In this document: positions 1 through 9,137 of the stretch, one piece after another
Layout: every line of letters begins with the position of its first letter
Numbering within the stretch: position 1 is the stretch's first letter
DNA from: Christiangramia bathymodioli
Lineage (GTDB): Bacteria; Bacteroidota; Bacteroidia; Flavobacteriales; Flavobacteriaceae
Reading direction: 5' to 3'
NCBI GenBank assembly: GCA_009735695.1
Contig: SRSL01000002.1
Location: forward strand, 453,330-517,329
Length of the DNA: 64,000 nucleotides
Translations under genes and position numbers: made by a program
Notes under the pieces: generated by a model
What the model was told of the DNA's origin: nothing
The model's input: only the letters and a program-made list of their open reading frames with translations
Databases searched by the model: none

Positions 1-1695
1 CCATATATTCCAGCCGGTGAGAAAGCCATTAAACAGGTTAAAACCTTTATTTACCTCGATAACTCTTTCAGCATGGAGGCTGGCAATGGCCCAAACTCAT
101 TACTGCAGTTGGCGGTTACCGACCTGCTGAATGGCCTGCAGGAAAATTCAGATTACGCGCTTGTTACCAATAATAGCGAATTTTATGGTCGCAGCACTGC
201 CGACATTAAGGATGAACTTCAGGAACTGCAACCCACTTCAGAAGATATCGATTTCAGGCAGATACAATTGAAAGCTGAAAACTATTTTAAAGACACCCCC
301 GAACTCAGTAAGGAAGTGCTGATCATTTCAGACTTTCAGAATTCGCTAAATTTACCACAGCAGCTCCAAACTGGATCGATCGAATATAAATTTATTCCAA
401 CCCGAATTGAGAATATCAGAAATATAAGTCTTGACACGGCTTTAATTAGTGATTCCAATCCCGAAAGTATTGAGCTGAGCTTGCGAATAAAGGCTAATTA
501 CAAGTCACAGGAACCGGTGGCTATTTCTGTTCGCCATGGAGAAAGGCTTTTAGGCAGGAATACGGTAGAGATTGATGCCGGTGAGGAAAAAGAGATCCAA
601 TTTCAATTAAAGAACGAACAAATTTCAAACGGGCAGATAGAAATCGAAGACCCGGGATGGCCGTATGACAATCGCCTGTTTTTTTCGATATCCGAAAATC
701 CACCAGCCAGGGTAGTGGTCATCTCTAACGCTGATGTAGCTTTCCTCGAAAAAATCTATTCAGAACCTGAATTTGAGACCAGCATCTTCACCCCCAACCA
801 GATCGATTTTAACCAGTTGAATTCGGCCAACCTGATCGTACTGAATGAACTGAGAGCGGTTTCTTCTTCCCTGGCTACCAACCTGGGCAGTTCGATGAGT
901 TCAGGAACTTCAGTAATCGTGATACCCGCAGCAGAAATATCTAATTATAACAGGCTACTCTCCAGCCTGGAACTTCCCGAATTTATGGGCTCGGCAGAAA
1001 ATGAGCGGCTAATCAGCAGTATAGAATTCGACCATCCACTGCTCGATGGCGTTTTTGAAGACCGTACCCAGAATTTCGAATATCCCAAAGTCACATCTTC
1101 TTACATTCTGCCATTGCGTGGCAGCATCCTGTTATACGAAGACAATTCACCTTTTTTGATCGCTAATAATGCGGCTTATCTTTTTTCAGCAGCTCTGAAT
1201 AGCGATAATTCCAATTTCCAGAATTCTCCTTTGATCGTTCCGATTTTTTACCAGATAGGCCTAGAATCTCTAAAGAAACCCCAACTGTATTATTTAACCG
1301 GGAGCGACTCTAAGATCGACATACAGGCAAGCCTAGGAAAAGACGAGGTTCTCAAATTGAGCAATTCAGAAGCTTCAGTCATCCCCCAACAGCAAAATTT
1401 TAACAACCGGGTTCAACTCAGCACAACGGGGCTGGATCTCGCGGCTGGAAATTATACCGTAGAAGCCGGGCAGGAAGAACTGGGAATGATAAGTTTAAAT
1501 TACGACCGAAAAGAAAGCGAACTGCAATTCGTTAATGTGGAGGATATCGAAGGGGTCGAAGTAATTGATTCGGTAAAAGAGTATTTCACCCAGGCAAATG
1601 CCGCTTCGCAAATCAATGCGCTTTGGAAATGGTTTGTTATTTTTGCTTTGTTCTTTTTAGCTGCGGAAATGCTACTAATAAAATTCTTTAAATGA
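1..1695 (+). CDS. BatA-type vWA-like membrane protein, 5'-partial
   Basis: The reading frame is open from base 1, so the gene starts before the window; the ATG at 73 is internal. The upstream codons give a vWA-like strand with a DNSFSM MIDAS-type motif (D-x-S-x-S). The long middle part resembles the soluble region of BatA-domain proteins, and a single hydrophobic helix sits at the extreme C-terminus (FVIFALFFLAAEMLLI). In Bacteroidetes such proteins occur in aerotolerance (Bat) or similar envelope clusters; the exact role is unknown. The stop overlaps the next start by ATGA, so the two are translationally coupled. The family call rests on the motif and architecture only. Confidence 0.7.
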   Translation, partial: PYIPAGEKAIKQVKTFIYLDNSFSMEAGNGPNSLLQLAVTDLLNGLQENSDYALVTNNSEFYGRSTADIKDELQELQPTSEDIDFRQIQLKAENYFKDTPELSKEVLIISDFQNSLNLPQQLQTGSIEYKFIPTRIENIRNISLDTALISDSNPESIELSLRIKANYKSQEPVAISVRHGERLLGRNTVEIDAGEEKEIQFQLKNEQISNGQIEIEDPGWPYDNRLFFSISENPPARVVVISNADVAFLEKIYSEPEFETSIFTPNQIDFNQLNSANLIVLNELRAVSSSLATNLGSSMSSGTSVIVIPAAEISNYNRLLSSLELPEFMGSAENERLISSIEFDHPLLDGVFEDRTQNFEYPKVTSSYILPLRGSILLYEDNSPFLIANNAAYLFSAALNSDNSNFQNSPLIVPIFYQIGLESLKKPQLYYLTGSDSKIDIQASLGKDEVLKLSNSEASVIPQQQNFNNRVQLSTTGLDLAAGNYTVEAGQEELGMISLNYDRKESELQFVNVEDIEGVEVIDSVKEYFTQANAASQINALWKWFVIFALFFLAAEMLLIKFFK

Positions 1696-2942
1696 AGCTA
1701 GTCTTAAAATCGGTTACAGTCTTAGATGAATCATCGGCCCACCATCAAAAGTCGGTTGACATCCTTATCGAAAACGGAATAATTAAAAAGATCGGAAAGT
1801 CAATCAACGAAAAAACCGATCAGGAAATAGCCGTTCCCAATCTACATGTTTCGAAAGGCTGGTTTGATAGTAGCGTAAGTTTTGGCGAACCTGGATTCGA
1901 AGACAGGGAAACCATCGCAAACGGACTTGATACGGCTGCCAAATCTGGATTTACCTCTGTTGCGCTCAATCCCTATACGCAACCGGTGCTGGATCATAGT
2001 TCAGGTATCGCGTCTGTTAAGAACAAAGCGAGCCAGCATCCTGTTGTTTTATATCCGGTTGGAGCGCTTACCATGAAAAGCGAAGGCGTTGACCTTGCTG
2101 AACTCTTGGATATGCAGCAGGCTGGTGCCGTAAGTTTCGGGGATTACAAACTACCGCTTCGCAATCCAAATCTGCTGAAGATAGCGCTGCAATATGCACA
2201 GAATTTCGATGCGCTGGTTCAGAGTTTCCCGCAGGAAAATCGCATTGCCGGGAACGGGATCGTTAACGAACAGGAGAACAGTACCAGGCTGGGGCTAAAA
2301 GGAATACCAAACCTGGCAGAAGAACTTCAGATCACGCGTGACCTATATTTGTTGGAATACACGGGCGGGAAATTACATATACCTACCATTTCTACTGAAA
2401 AATCGGTAAAACTTATCAGGGAAGCTAAAAAGAAAGGCCTGGATGTAAGCTGCAGTGTGGCTATTCACAATCTTTTGCTAACAGATGACGAACTGGAGGA
2501 ATTCGATGCCAATACCAAGGTATTACCTCCATTACGAACTGCACAAGACGTGAAAGCTCTAAGAAAAGGACTGCAGGATGGCACGATAGATATGGTCACT
2601 ACAGACCATAACCCAATAGATACGGAACATAAAAAGGTAGAATTCGATAATGCGCTTTATGGAACCATTGGCCTGGAATCGGCTTTTGGAGCCTTGTGTA
2701 CGATTTTCGATGTAAATAAGACTATAGAATTCCTGACTGCCGGGAAGAAGCGTTTCGGCATTCCCGAGTATGAAATAAAAGAAGGAGAACCTGCCGATCT
2801 CAGCCTGTTTATTCCTGAAAAAGCTTTTAACTTTGCAAAAGGAGATATTTTCTCAAGCTCAAAGAACAGTATTTTTCTCGGTAAAAAATTGAACGGGAAA
2901 GCATTTGGGGTCATAACCAAAAAAGGCACGCTAACTCAGTAA
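1692..2942 (+). CDS. Dihydroorotase-like amidohydrolase, probably non-catalytic
   Basis: 416 residues with the overall type I dihydroorotase plan: N-terminal beta-sandwich part, then a TIM barrel with EPG (66-68), HIPTIST and TTDHNPI motifs. True dihydroorotases catalyse ring closure of carbamoyl-aspartate in pyrimidine synthesis using a zinc site with an HxH pair just before REPG. Here that pair reads S61-V-S63, the following Arg is Gly, and the second His of the HxxHIST region is Thr. The zinc site therefore looks dismantled. It may be a PyrC'-like partner of aspartate transcarbamoylase or have a new role. It overlaps the BatA-type gene by 4 bases. Confidence 0.85.
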   Translation: MKLVLKSVTVLDESSAHHQKSVDILIENGIIKKIGKSINEKTDQEIAVPNLHVSKGWFDSSVSFGEPGFEDRETIANGLDTAAKSGFTSVALNPYTQPVLDHSSGIASVKNKASQHPVVLYPVGALTMKSEGVDLAELLDMQQAGAVSFGDYKLPLRNPNLLKIALQYAQNFDALVQSFPQENRIAGNGIVNEQENSTRLGLKGIPNLAEELQITRDLYLLEYTGGKLHIPTISTEKSVKLIREAKKKGLDVSCSVAIHNLLLTDDELEEFDANTKVLPPLRTAQDVKALRKGLQDGTIDMVTTDHNPIDTEHKKVEFDNALYGTIGLESAFGALCTIFDVNKTIEFLTAGKKRFGIPEYEIKEGEPADLSLFIPEKAFNFAKGDIFSSSKNSIFLGKKLNGKAFGVITKKGTLTQ

Positions 2943-2953
2943 ATCCTGGAGCC

Positions 2954-3280
2954 ATGAATACAACAACCGGACAAGCCAAAACAACCGCAGTGGTTTCGTA
3001 CATCACGATCGTAGGGACCATTATCGCCTATTTTATGAATCTGGATCCTAAAGATCCCTTTGCCAGTTTCCATATAAGACAGGCTTTTGGGATACACATA
3101 ACCTTTTACCTGATAGGCGCTTTGGTTAGCATGTTTGACCAGGGTATTATCGTTGGGGCCTTTTATGTGTTCTTTTTCGTGCTCTGGGGATATGGACTAC
3201 TTAATGCGATTAAAGGAGAAATGCGCGAGGTACCGATTCTGGGACCTCTATTTCAAAAATGGTTTAGCACGATTACATAA
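2954..3280 (+). CDS. Small membrane protein, DUF4870-like
   Basis: 108 residues with about three hydrophobic segments (residues about 12-28, 48-62, 64-84) and the pattern PFASFHIRQAFG seen in DUF4870-type membrane proteins of bacteria. No enzyme motif is visible. It sits 11 bases after the dihydroorotase-like gene, and its stop overlaps the next start (TAATG), so it belongs to the same transcript. Function unknown. Confidence 0.75.
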   Translation: MNTTTGQAKTTAVVSYITIVGTIIAYFMNLDPKDPFASFHIRQAFGIHITFYLIGALVSMFDQGIIVGAFYVFFFVLWGYGLLNAIKGEMREVPILGPLFQKWFSTIT

Positions 3281-3936
3281 TGAATAAAGATTTTTCGCTT
3301 CAACACCTGGTAAGAAAACCTAAAAAAGACAACCCAAACCCGCCTGTTTTGATCCTGCTTCACGGTTATGGAAGCGATGAGAACGATCTGTTCTCCTTCG
3401 CTGACGAACTACCCGAAGAACTGTTTATCATTTCGGCTAAGGCGCCCTACAGTATGCAGCCCTTTGGAAATGCCTGGTATGCCATTCATTGGGATAATAC
3501 AGATGGAAAATTCAGCGATGATGCGCAGGCCATTACTTCCAGGGATACCATTCGGGATTTCATAGATGAAGTGATTAGCCACTACGAGGTAGATCCTGGA
3601 AATGTTAACTTACTTGGCTTCAGCCAGGGAAGCATCCTTAGTTATGCCGTGGCACTCTCCTACCCTGAAAAAATAAGAAATGTGGTCGCGCTAAGCGGGT
3701 ATGTAAATAAAGAAATTCTGAAGCAGGGCTATGAGAACAATGATTTCTCCAAACTGAAATTCTACTGCTCACATGGTTCGGTAGACCAGGTGATCCCAGT
3801 TGAGTGGGCTAGAAAGAACAAGCCTTTCCTGGATAGCCTTGGCGTTGAGAATGTATATTCAGAATTCCCCGTAGGTCACGGAGTGGCACCACAAAATTTT
3901 TATGAATTACGCGAGTGGTTTAAAGCAAGGATCTAA
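3280..3936 (+). CDS. Alpha/beta hydrolase, phospholipase/carboxylesterase family
   Basis: 218 residues of the YpfH/Est carboxylesterase type. The oxyanion-hole region LLHGYGSDENDL lies near the N-terminus, the nucleophile elbow is GFSQGS, the catalytic Asp is in the HGSVDQVIP segment, and the catalytic His is in VGHGVAP near the C-terminus. The length is normal for the family. There is no signal peptide, so it is expected to be a cytoplasmic esterase acting on short acyl or lysophospholipid esters. It is the last gene of the four-gene run starting with the BatA-type protein, and its 3' end overlaps the convergent gene by 4 bases. Confidence 0.88.
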   Translation: MNKDFSLQHLVRKPKKDNPNPPVLILLHGYGSDENDLFSFADELPEELFIISAKAPYSMQPFGNAWYAIHWDNTDGKFSDDAQAITSRDTIRDFIDEVISHYEVDPGNVNLLGFSQGSILSYAVALSYPEKIRNVVALSGYVNKEILKQGYENNDFSKLKFYCSHGSVDQVIPVEWARKNKPFLDSLGVENVYSEFPVGHGVAPQNFYELREWFKARI

Positions 3937-4424
3937 GAGCGAGGGTATAAAAAGGATTTCTCAGGAGTAAAACTGATCTCTCCATTTTCCCCGATCTCAT
4001 AACTTAGGAAAACTTCGCCCCAGTAAGTGCCGTCGGTAAAATCGGCGATGATCCATTTATGGTTCAAAACCCTGATTCGGTTGATACGCATATCTCCTTC
4101 CATGCCCGCATGCGGAACCAAAGGATTATCCTCGCCCGCTTTGTTCTTGCTGATAATCGCATCCTCGATCTCGGCTTCCAGGTTTTCAGTATCTATATCC
4201 CTGTTCTCGAAGTAAGTGATCGCATCCTCGTTATTTGCAAATCCAAAATAGCTCAAATCATTTTCAGATGATTGAAGAGCTGGTTCTTCCACTTTCTCTA
4301 ATTCAGCTTGAAGTTGCTGGATCTGGTTTTCCTTGGAGTCCAGAATTCGCTTATCGTTCACATAAATGAAGATAGTGAACAACAGGGTGAATATGAACAG
4401 ATACATCAGGATCTTGCTTTTCAT
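3933..4424 (-). CDS. Membrane-anchored protein of unknown function
   Basis: 163 residues. An N-terminal hydrophobic helix (about residues 7-21) is followed by a short heptad-like stretch (KENQIQQLQAELEKVEE) and a soluble C-terminal domain rich in aromatic and acidic residues (ADFTDGTYWGEVFLSYEI). It reads as a periplasmic protein held by one helix. I do not recognise a family; similar proteins in flavobacteria are annotated only as hypothetical or hydrolase-like. It lies 2 bases downstream of the MBL hydrolase on the same strand and is very likely co-transcribed with it. Confidence 0.72.
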   Translation of the reverse strand: MKSKILMYLFIFTLLFTIFIYVNDKRILDSKENQIQQLQAELEKVEEPALQSSENDLSYFGFANNEDAITYFENRDIDTENLEAEIEDAIISKNKAGEDNPLVPHAGMEGDMRINRIRVLNHKWIIADFTDGTYWGEVFLSYEIGENGEISFTPEKSFLYPRS

Positions 4425-4426
4425 CT

Positions 4427-5188
4427 CTAGATCTTAATTTTAAGATTATCATAGGCCAGATGAACGCCTTCTGGCAGGCTCGCCTCTACTTCGTCATGGA
4501 ATCCCAACATATGGCTTATATGTGTCAAATAGGCCTTTTCTGGCTTAACCCGTTCAATAAATTCTAAAGCTTCCTCTAGATTGAAATGTGAATGATGAGC
4601 TTCAATTCGCAGCGCATTCACAACCAAGACCTTGAGATCCTGCAACTTTTCAACTTCCTCATCTTCTATAGATTTTAGATCGGTGAGGTAAGCGAAATCT
4701 TCGATTCTGAATCCAAAAACCTGTAAACGGTTATGCATGAAATTAATCGGAGTTACCGTAAGGCCTTTAAAATTGAAGGGTTTATTCTCGATCTGGTGTT
4801 CTATAACCCCTGGAGCTCCGGGGTATTTATTTTCAGTGGTAAAGATATAATCAAATCGTTTCCGAAGGGCTTTCAGCACACGTTTATGGGCATAGACCGG
4901 AATATCTCCCTGCCTGAAAAAGAATGGGCGTATATCGTCCAGCCCGGCAGTATGGTCATTATGCTCATGCGTATAGAAAATAGCATCCAGGTGTTTCACA
5001 TCATTGGCCAGCATCTGCTGCCTGAAATCGGGCCCGCAATCAATAAGAATATTATGCTCGTTCCATGAAATAAGAACAGATACACGCAGCCGTTTGTCTT
5101 TTGGATTTTCACTAAGGCATACCGGGTGTTCGCTCCCAATAATTGGTATTCCCTGAGATGTTCCGGTTCCTAGAAAGATAACTTGCAA
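4427..5188 (-). CDS. MBL-fold metal-dependent hydrolase, PhnP-like
   Basis: 253 residues with the metallo-beta-lactamase signature THEHNDH (HxHxDH) and downstream metal-binding His residues in NFMHNR and LTHISHMLG. The N-terminal LGTGTSQGIPIIG and the CGPDFRQQM segment are typical of the PhnP (cyclic phosphate phosphodiesterase) branch. It probably hydrolyses a phosphodiester in the cytoplasm; the substrate is not known because no phn genes are nearby. It is first of two genes on this strand, divergent from the conserved 487-residue gene. Confidence 0.87.
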   Translation of the reverse strand: MQVIFLGTGTSQGIPIIGSEHPVCLSENPKDKRLRVSVLISWNEHNILIDCGPDFRQQMLANDVKHLDAIFYTHEHNDHTAGLDDIRPFFFRQGDIPVYAHKRVLKALRKRFDYIFTTENKYPGAPGVIEHQIENKPFNFKGLTVTPINFMHNRLQVFGFRIEDFAYLTDLKSIEDEEVEKLQDLKVLVVNALRIEAHHSHFNLEEALEFIERVKPEKAYLTHISHMLGFHDEVEASLPEGVHLAYDNLKIKI

Positions 5189-5224
5189 AGGCTGTTATTT
5201 TTGACACAAAAGTAAATATATTTT

Positions 5225-5254
5225 TTTGTATGCCTAGCGCTTTTAGTACTTTTG
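5225..5254 (+). promoter_or_regulatory. Bacteroidetes -33/-7 promoter
   Basis: TTTG at 5225-5228, an 18-base spacer, then TACTTTTG at 5247-5254, matching TTTG / TAnnTTTG. The start of transcription would fall near 5260, downstream of the ATG at 5230. This rules that ATG out and supports the start at 5293. Confidence 0.75.
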
Positions 5255-5292
5255 AAGTACACAAAAAACATTGTTTACTAAAAAGAAAAAAT

Positions 5293-6756
5293 ATGCCAAT
5301 TACTATAATGGGCGACAAGGAATTTGAAAATGTTCCTTCGATAAATAGTAAAGCCCTTCGCATCAATTTGAATGAAAACATCTACGGGACGTTTTCTGAA
5401 ATTGGTGCAGGCCAGGAAACAGTACGTAACTTTTTCCGGGCCGGTGGCGCATCTGGAACCATTGCCAAGGCGATGAGTGCCTATGATAAGGATTTTAGTG
5501 ATGCCATTTATGGTGTGGAAAGCGACAGGCGATATGTTACCGAAGCCAGGCTGAAGAAAATGCTGGCTCACGAAACCAACCTTATCGAACAGCGAATCTC
5601 CCGCGAGAAACATCCCAATAAACTCTTCTTTACCTATGCCAATACCGTAGCTACCATAGATTTTGCCAAGAAATACAAGGGACACGGATGGGTTGGAATC
5701 AGGTACCAGGTAGATCCAAAAGAAGATTATAACGAGATCCTGCTTCACGTTCGTTTTCACGAAAATGATGCACGGCACCAGCAAAATACCCTGGGAATCC
5801 TTGGGGTAAATCTTATATACGGGGCATATTACAAGTATGATAATCCTAAGAAACTTCTAAGATATCTGTACGATCATATAGATAAAGACCAGATCGAGAT
5901 CGATACCATTAACTTTTCCGGGCCAAGATTCGAAAAAGTAGACAATCGTTTGATGAGTTTACAACTGGTAAAAAATGGCATGACCGAGGCGGTTATGTTC
6001 GGACCTGACGGAAATAACGTGCTTCCGGCCAAAATCCTATACAAAAAGAACATCCTGGCACTTAGAGGAAGCTTCCGCCCGGTAACCAAGGTAAATATGG
6101 ACATGTATGAACGCTCGAAAGAGATGTTCTTCAGTGAATCCAAGGTTTCAGAAGAGAATACAGAGATCATTTTCGAGATCACCCTTTCCAACCTTCGAGC
6201 CGAAGGTGAGATCGATGAACGGGATTTCATGGATCGCGCTGAACTGCTTTGCTCGCTTGGACAAACCGTGATGATCTCCAATTTCCAGGAATATTACCGC
6301 GTTGTGGAGTATTTCTCAAGATATTCGAAACAGCGAATGGGTCTAACCATGGGAGTGAACAACCTGGTAGATATCTTTGATGAGAAATATTACCGACACC
6401 TAAGTGGAGGTATCCTTGAAGCATTTGGAAAGCTGTTCTTTAAAGACCTGAAGGTATATCTATATCCTCTTAAAGATCCTGAAACCGGTGAGCTTACCAC
6501 CAGCGAAAATCTTAAGGTACATCCACGTATGAAGGAATTGTACAAGTTCTTCAAGTACAATGGTCGTGTGGAAGATATTACCAATTATAACCCGGAGATC
6601 CTGGACATCTATTCGAGAGAAGTGTTGAAAATGATCACCGAGGGAAAAGAAGGCTGGGAAGACATGCTGCCTGAAAAGACCACGAAAATGATCAAGGATC
6701 AGAATCTTTTTAATTACAAGGAAAATAAGCAGAAGGCAAAAACCGAAGAAGTTTAA
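5293..6756 (+). CDS. Conserved flavobacterial protein of unknown function
   Basis: 487 residues from the ATG at 5293, chosen because the promoter at 5225-5254 places transcription start after the ATG at 5230; an ATG at 5308 is also possible. Close relatives occur throughout Bacteroidetes with the same N-terminal core (SKALRINLNENIYGTFSEIG, GAGQETVRNFFRAGG, ANTVATIDFAKKYKGHGW). Some databases label it nicotinate-nucleotide adenylyltransferase or TonB-dependent receptor, but I see neither a nucleotidyltransferase HxGH motif nor a signal peptide. It is likely cytoplasmic. The role is unknown; strong conservation suggests housekeeping. Confidence 0.85.
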   Translation: MPITIMGDKEFENVPSINSKALRINLNENIYGTFSEIGAGQETVRNFFRAGGASGTIAKAMSAYDKDFSDAIYGVESDRRYVTEARLKKMLAHETNLIEQRISREKHPNKLFFTYANTVATIDFAKKYKGHGWVGIRYQVDPKEDYNEILLHVRFHENDARHQQNTLGILGVNLIYGAYYKYDNPKKLLRYLYDHIDKDQIEIDTINFSGPRFEKVDNRLMSLQLVKNGMTEAVMFGPDGNNVLPAKILYKKNILALRGSFRPVTKVNMDMYERSKEMFFSESKVSEENTEIIFEITLSNLRAEGEIDERDFMDRAELLCSLGQTVMISNFQEYYRVVEYFSRYSKQRMGLTMGVNNLVDIFDEKYYRHLSGGILEAFGKLFFKDLKVYLYPLKDPETGELTTSENLKVHPRMKELYKFFKYNGRVEDITNYNPEILDIYSREVLKMITEGKEGWEDMLPEKTTKMIKDQNLFNYKENKQKAKTEEV

Positions 6757-6771
6757 TCTAAATTCAAATAA

Positions 6772-6996
6772 ATGGAACTCAACGAGATTAAAAAAGCTTT
6801 ATACAAACAAAATCCGGAAGCGAAATTACAGTTCATCAGAATCAAAGTGGCCTATTATGAAGCAGACCTGGAAGATGGTACAAAGATTAGGTTCGAGGTT
6901 CCTGTGGATGATATGGGAAGTACCGATTTTTTCCCGTCGATGGATTCCAAACTTCTTATAAGGTGGATCAATAAAGAAAACGAAGTGGAGGCTTAA
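6772..6996 (+). CDS. Small conserved hypothetical protein
   Basis: 74 residues, 15 bases after the 487-residue gene and followed by a strong terminator at 7018, so it closes this operon. The sequence (EADLEDGTKIRFEVPVDDMG) looks like a small soluble beta-rich domain with no cysteine and no signal peptide. No family recognised. Its compact fit between neighbour and terminator supports it as a real gene. Confidence 0.7.
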   Translation: MELNEIKKALYKQNPEAKLQFIRIKVAYYEADLEDGTKIRFEVPVDDMGSTDFFPSMDSKLLIRWINKENEVEA

Positions 6997-7016
6997 TTTC
7001 CTTCCATTCAAATCAT

Positions 7017-7048
7017 AAAAAAAGCTGTTCAAAACGAACAGCTTTTTT
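7017..7048 (+). terminator. Bidirectional intrinsic terminator
   Basis: Stem GCTGTTC (7024-7030) and GAACAGC (7036-7042) with loop AAAAC, flanked by a T-run on the right and an A-run on the left. It can end both the plus-strand operon and the minus-strand murA transcript. Confidence 0.9.
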
Positions 7049-7068
7049 ATTTCATAATTTTTTATGTC

Positions 7069-8382
7069 TTAGGCGATCCGGGTGATCTTCGCCCCTATCG
7101 CTCTCAAACGTTCTTCGATATTTTCATATCCTCGATCTATTTGTTCGATATTATGAATGGTGGAAGTTCCCTTTGCGGAAAGCGCCGCGATAAGCAATGA
7201 AATTCCCGCTCTAATGTCCGGACTGGTCATGGTAGTCGCTTTCAACTGAGATTTGAAATCGTGCCCAATAACCGTAGCCCGATGCGGATCACAAAGTATG
7301 ATCTTTGCTCCCATATCTATTAATTTATCCACGAAGAACAATCGGCTTTCGAACATTTTCTGGTGAATAAGCACACTGCCTCGTGCCTGGGTGGCTGTTA
7401 CCAGCATGATGCTTAAAAGATCAGGAGTGAATCCAGGCCATGGTGCATCACTAATACTCATAATAGATCCGTCTATAAAACTCTGCACCTCGTAACCATT
7501 GGTATGGGCTGGAATATGAATATCATCCCCTCTTCTTTCCAGTTTAATACCCAGTTTTCCGAAGGTGATCGGGATGATCCCAAGCATATCCCAATTCACG
7601 TTCTTGATGGTGATCTCACTCTGAGTCATCGCGGCCAGCCCAATCCAGGATCCAATTTCGATCATATCTGGTAGAATGGTATGCTCGCAACCTCCCAGCT
7701 TTTCAACACCTTCAATAATAAGCAGGTTAGAACCAACGCCTTTTATATCAGCTCCCATTGAATTCAGCATTTTACATAGCTGCTGAAGATAGGGTTCACA
7801 CGCGGCATTATAGATGGTGGTAGTGCCTTTAGCCAGAACGGCTGCCATCACGATATTTGCAGTCCCGGTAACCGAAGCTTCCTCAAGGAGCATATAATCT
7901 CCCTTGAGTCCGTTAGGAGCTTCTACTCCATAAAAACGTTCTTCTTTATTATACCTAAAGCTGGCACCCAGTTTCATAAAACCTTCAAAATGGGTATCAA
8001 GCCTTCTTCTTCCGATCTTATCTCCACCGGGTTTCGGAATAAATCCCTTTCCGAATCTACCCAAAAGCGGACCAACGATCATAATGGAACCGCGAAGCCC
8101 TCCGCCATCGACCTTGAACTGGTCACTGGCAAGATAATCCATATCCAGCTCATCGCTTTGGAAAGAATAACTTCCTTTTCCAAGCTTTTCCACCTTTACT
8201 CCAAGATTGCCAAGCAATTTGATTAGCTTGTTCACATCCAGGATATCCGGAATATTATTGATAATTACTTTTTCATCGGTAAGCAGTACTGCACACAGGA
8301 TCTGCAGTGCCTCGTTTTTAGCTCCCTGGGGTTGAATTTCCCCGCTTAAACGATGCCCGCCTTCAATTTGAAATGTTCCCAT
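7069..8382 (-). CDS. murA: UDP-N-acetylglucosamine 1-carboxyvinyltransferase
   Basis: 437 residues, the full length for MurA, which transfers enolpyruvate from PEP to UDP-GlcNAc in the first committed step of peptidoglycan synthesis (cytoplasm). Visible are the N-terminal GAKNEALQ substrate motif (Lys22-Asn23), LRGSIMIVGPLLGRFG, and the catalytic loop. In the loop the usual Cys115 of GGCAIGAR is Asp121 (PGGDKIGRRRLD). Cys-to-Asp MurA variants, known from mycobacteria and chlamydiae, are active but not alkylated by fosfomycin. It follows the DUF4290 gene by 15 bases and is co-transcribed with it. Confidence 0.97.
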   Translation of the reverse strand: MGTFQIEGGHRLSGEIQPQGAKNEALQILCAVLLTDEKVIINNIPDILDVNKLIKLLGNLGVKVEKLGKGSYSFQSDELDMDYLASDQFKVDGGGLRGSIMIVGPLLGRFGKGFIPKPGGDKIGRRRLDTHFEGFMKLGASFRYNKEERFYGVEAPNGLKGDYMLLEEASVTGTANIVMAAVLAKGTTTIYNAACEPYLQQLCKMLNSMGADIKGVGSNLLIIEGVEKLGGCEHTILPDMIEIGSWIGLAAMTQSEITIKNVNWDMLGIIPITFGKLGIKLERRGDDIHIPAHTNGYEVQSFIDGSIMSISDAPWPGFTPDLLSIMLVTATQARGSVLIHQKMFESRLFFVDKLIDMGAKIILCDPHRATVIGHDFKSQLKATTMTSPDIRAGISLLIAALSAKGTSTIHNIEQIDRGYENIEERLRAIGAKITRIA

Positions 8383-8397
8383 TAAAAGATTGTGAAT

Positions 8398-9036
8398 TTA
8401 GTGGCGTTTACGGCCTCCTTTACGGCCAGACTTTTTTGATTTGGAATACTTCTTTTTGTTGCCTCCACCTCTAATAAGATCTGAAGCCTCACTGAGGTCT
8501 TCATCGGCATTTTTAAGGTTGATCTTGCCATTGCTTAGGTCTTTCAAATGTTCAAAGATCACTTCGTCGTCCACAGAATCCCTGTTCCAGTTAAGGTAGG
8601 ATTTCTTCATGTGGTTGGCAATGGTAAGCACCAGGGCTTCTTTAAAATCACCTTCCTCCATATCTTTCGCGGCGTCTATCATTCTTTTGATGTTATTGCC
8701 ATAGAATCGATATTTCGGGTTGTTTTCAGGATAGCTTAGCATATCCGGACGCTCAGCCAGCATTTCTTTTGTAGGCTTCGGAAATGGAGAATCAACATCC
8801 AGTTTGAAGTCACTGATAATAAATAACTGATCCCATAATTTATGCTGAAAATCGGGTACATCACGAAGATGAGGATTCATATTTCCCATTACCGCTATGA
8901 TAGAACGGGCTACTTTATTCCTTTCAGCACCATCTTCAATGCTTACGGCGTACTCTACCATTTTTTGCAGGTGTCTACCGTATTCAGGTATTATCAGTTT
9001 GCTCCTTTCGGAGTTGTATTCTAATGCGTTTGTCAA
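8398..9036 (-). CDS. DUF4290 domain protein
   Basis: 212 residues matching the Bacteroidetes-only DUF4290 family: N-terminal LEYNSERSKLIIPEYGRHLQ, then MGNMNPHLRDVPDFQHKLWDQ. The C-terminus is a highly basic tail (KKKYSKSKKSGRKGGRKRH) suggestive of nucleic-acid or ribosome contact. Function is unknown. The conserved link with murA immediately downstream suggests an essential growth-related role, but this is inference. Confidence 0.88.
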   Translation of the reverse strand: MTNALEYNSERSKLIIPEYGRHLQKMVEYAVSIEDGAERNKVARSIIAVMGNMNPHLRDVPDFQHKLWDQLFIISDFKLDVDSPFPKPTKEMLAERPDMLSYPENNPKYRFYGNNIKRMIDAAKDMEEGDFKEALVLTIANHMKKSYLNWNRDSVDDEVIFEHLKDLSNGKINLKNADEDLSEASDLIRGGGNKKKYSKSKKSGRKGGRKRH

Positions 9037-9137
9037 AATTGAAGTTTAAGTTGGTGTTTTATTTGAAGTTCGCTGATGCCTGCAAAATAGTAAATAATAC
9101 TCAAGAAGCACAATTATTAAGCGCATTTGTGCTACCT

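Noticed and set aside
5230..5292. Upstream ATG extension of the 487-residue protein
   Set aside because: It lies upstream of the predicted transcription start given by TTTG-N18-TACTTTTG.
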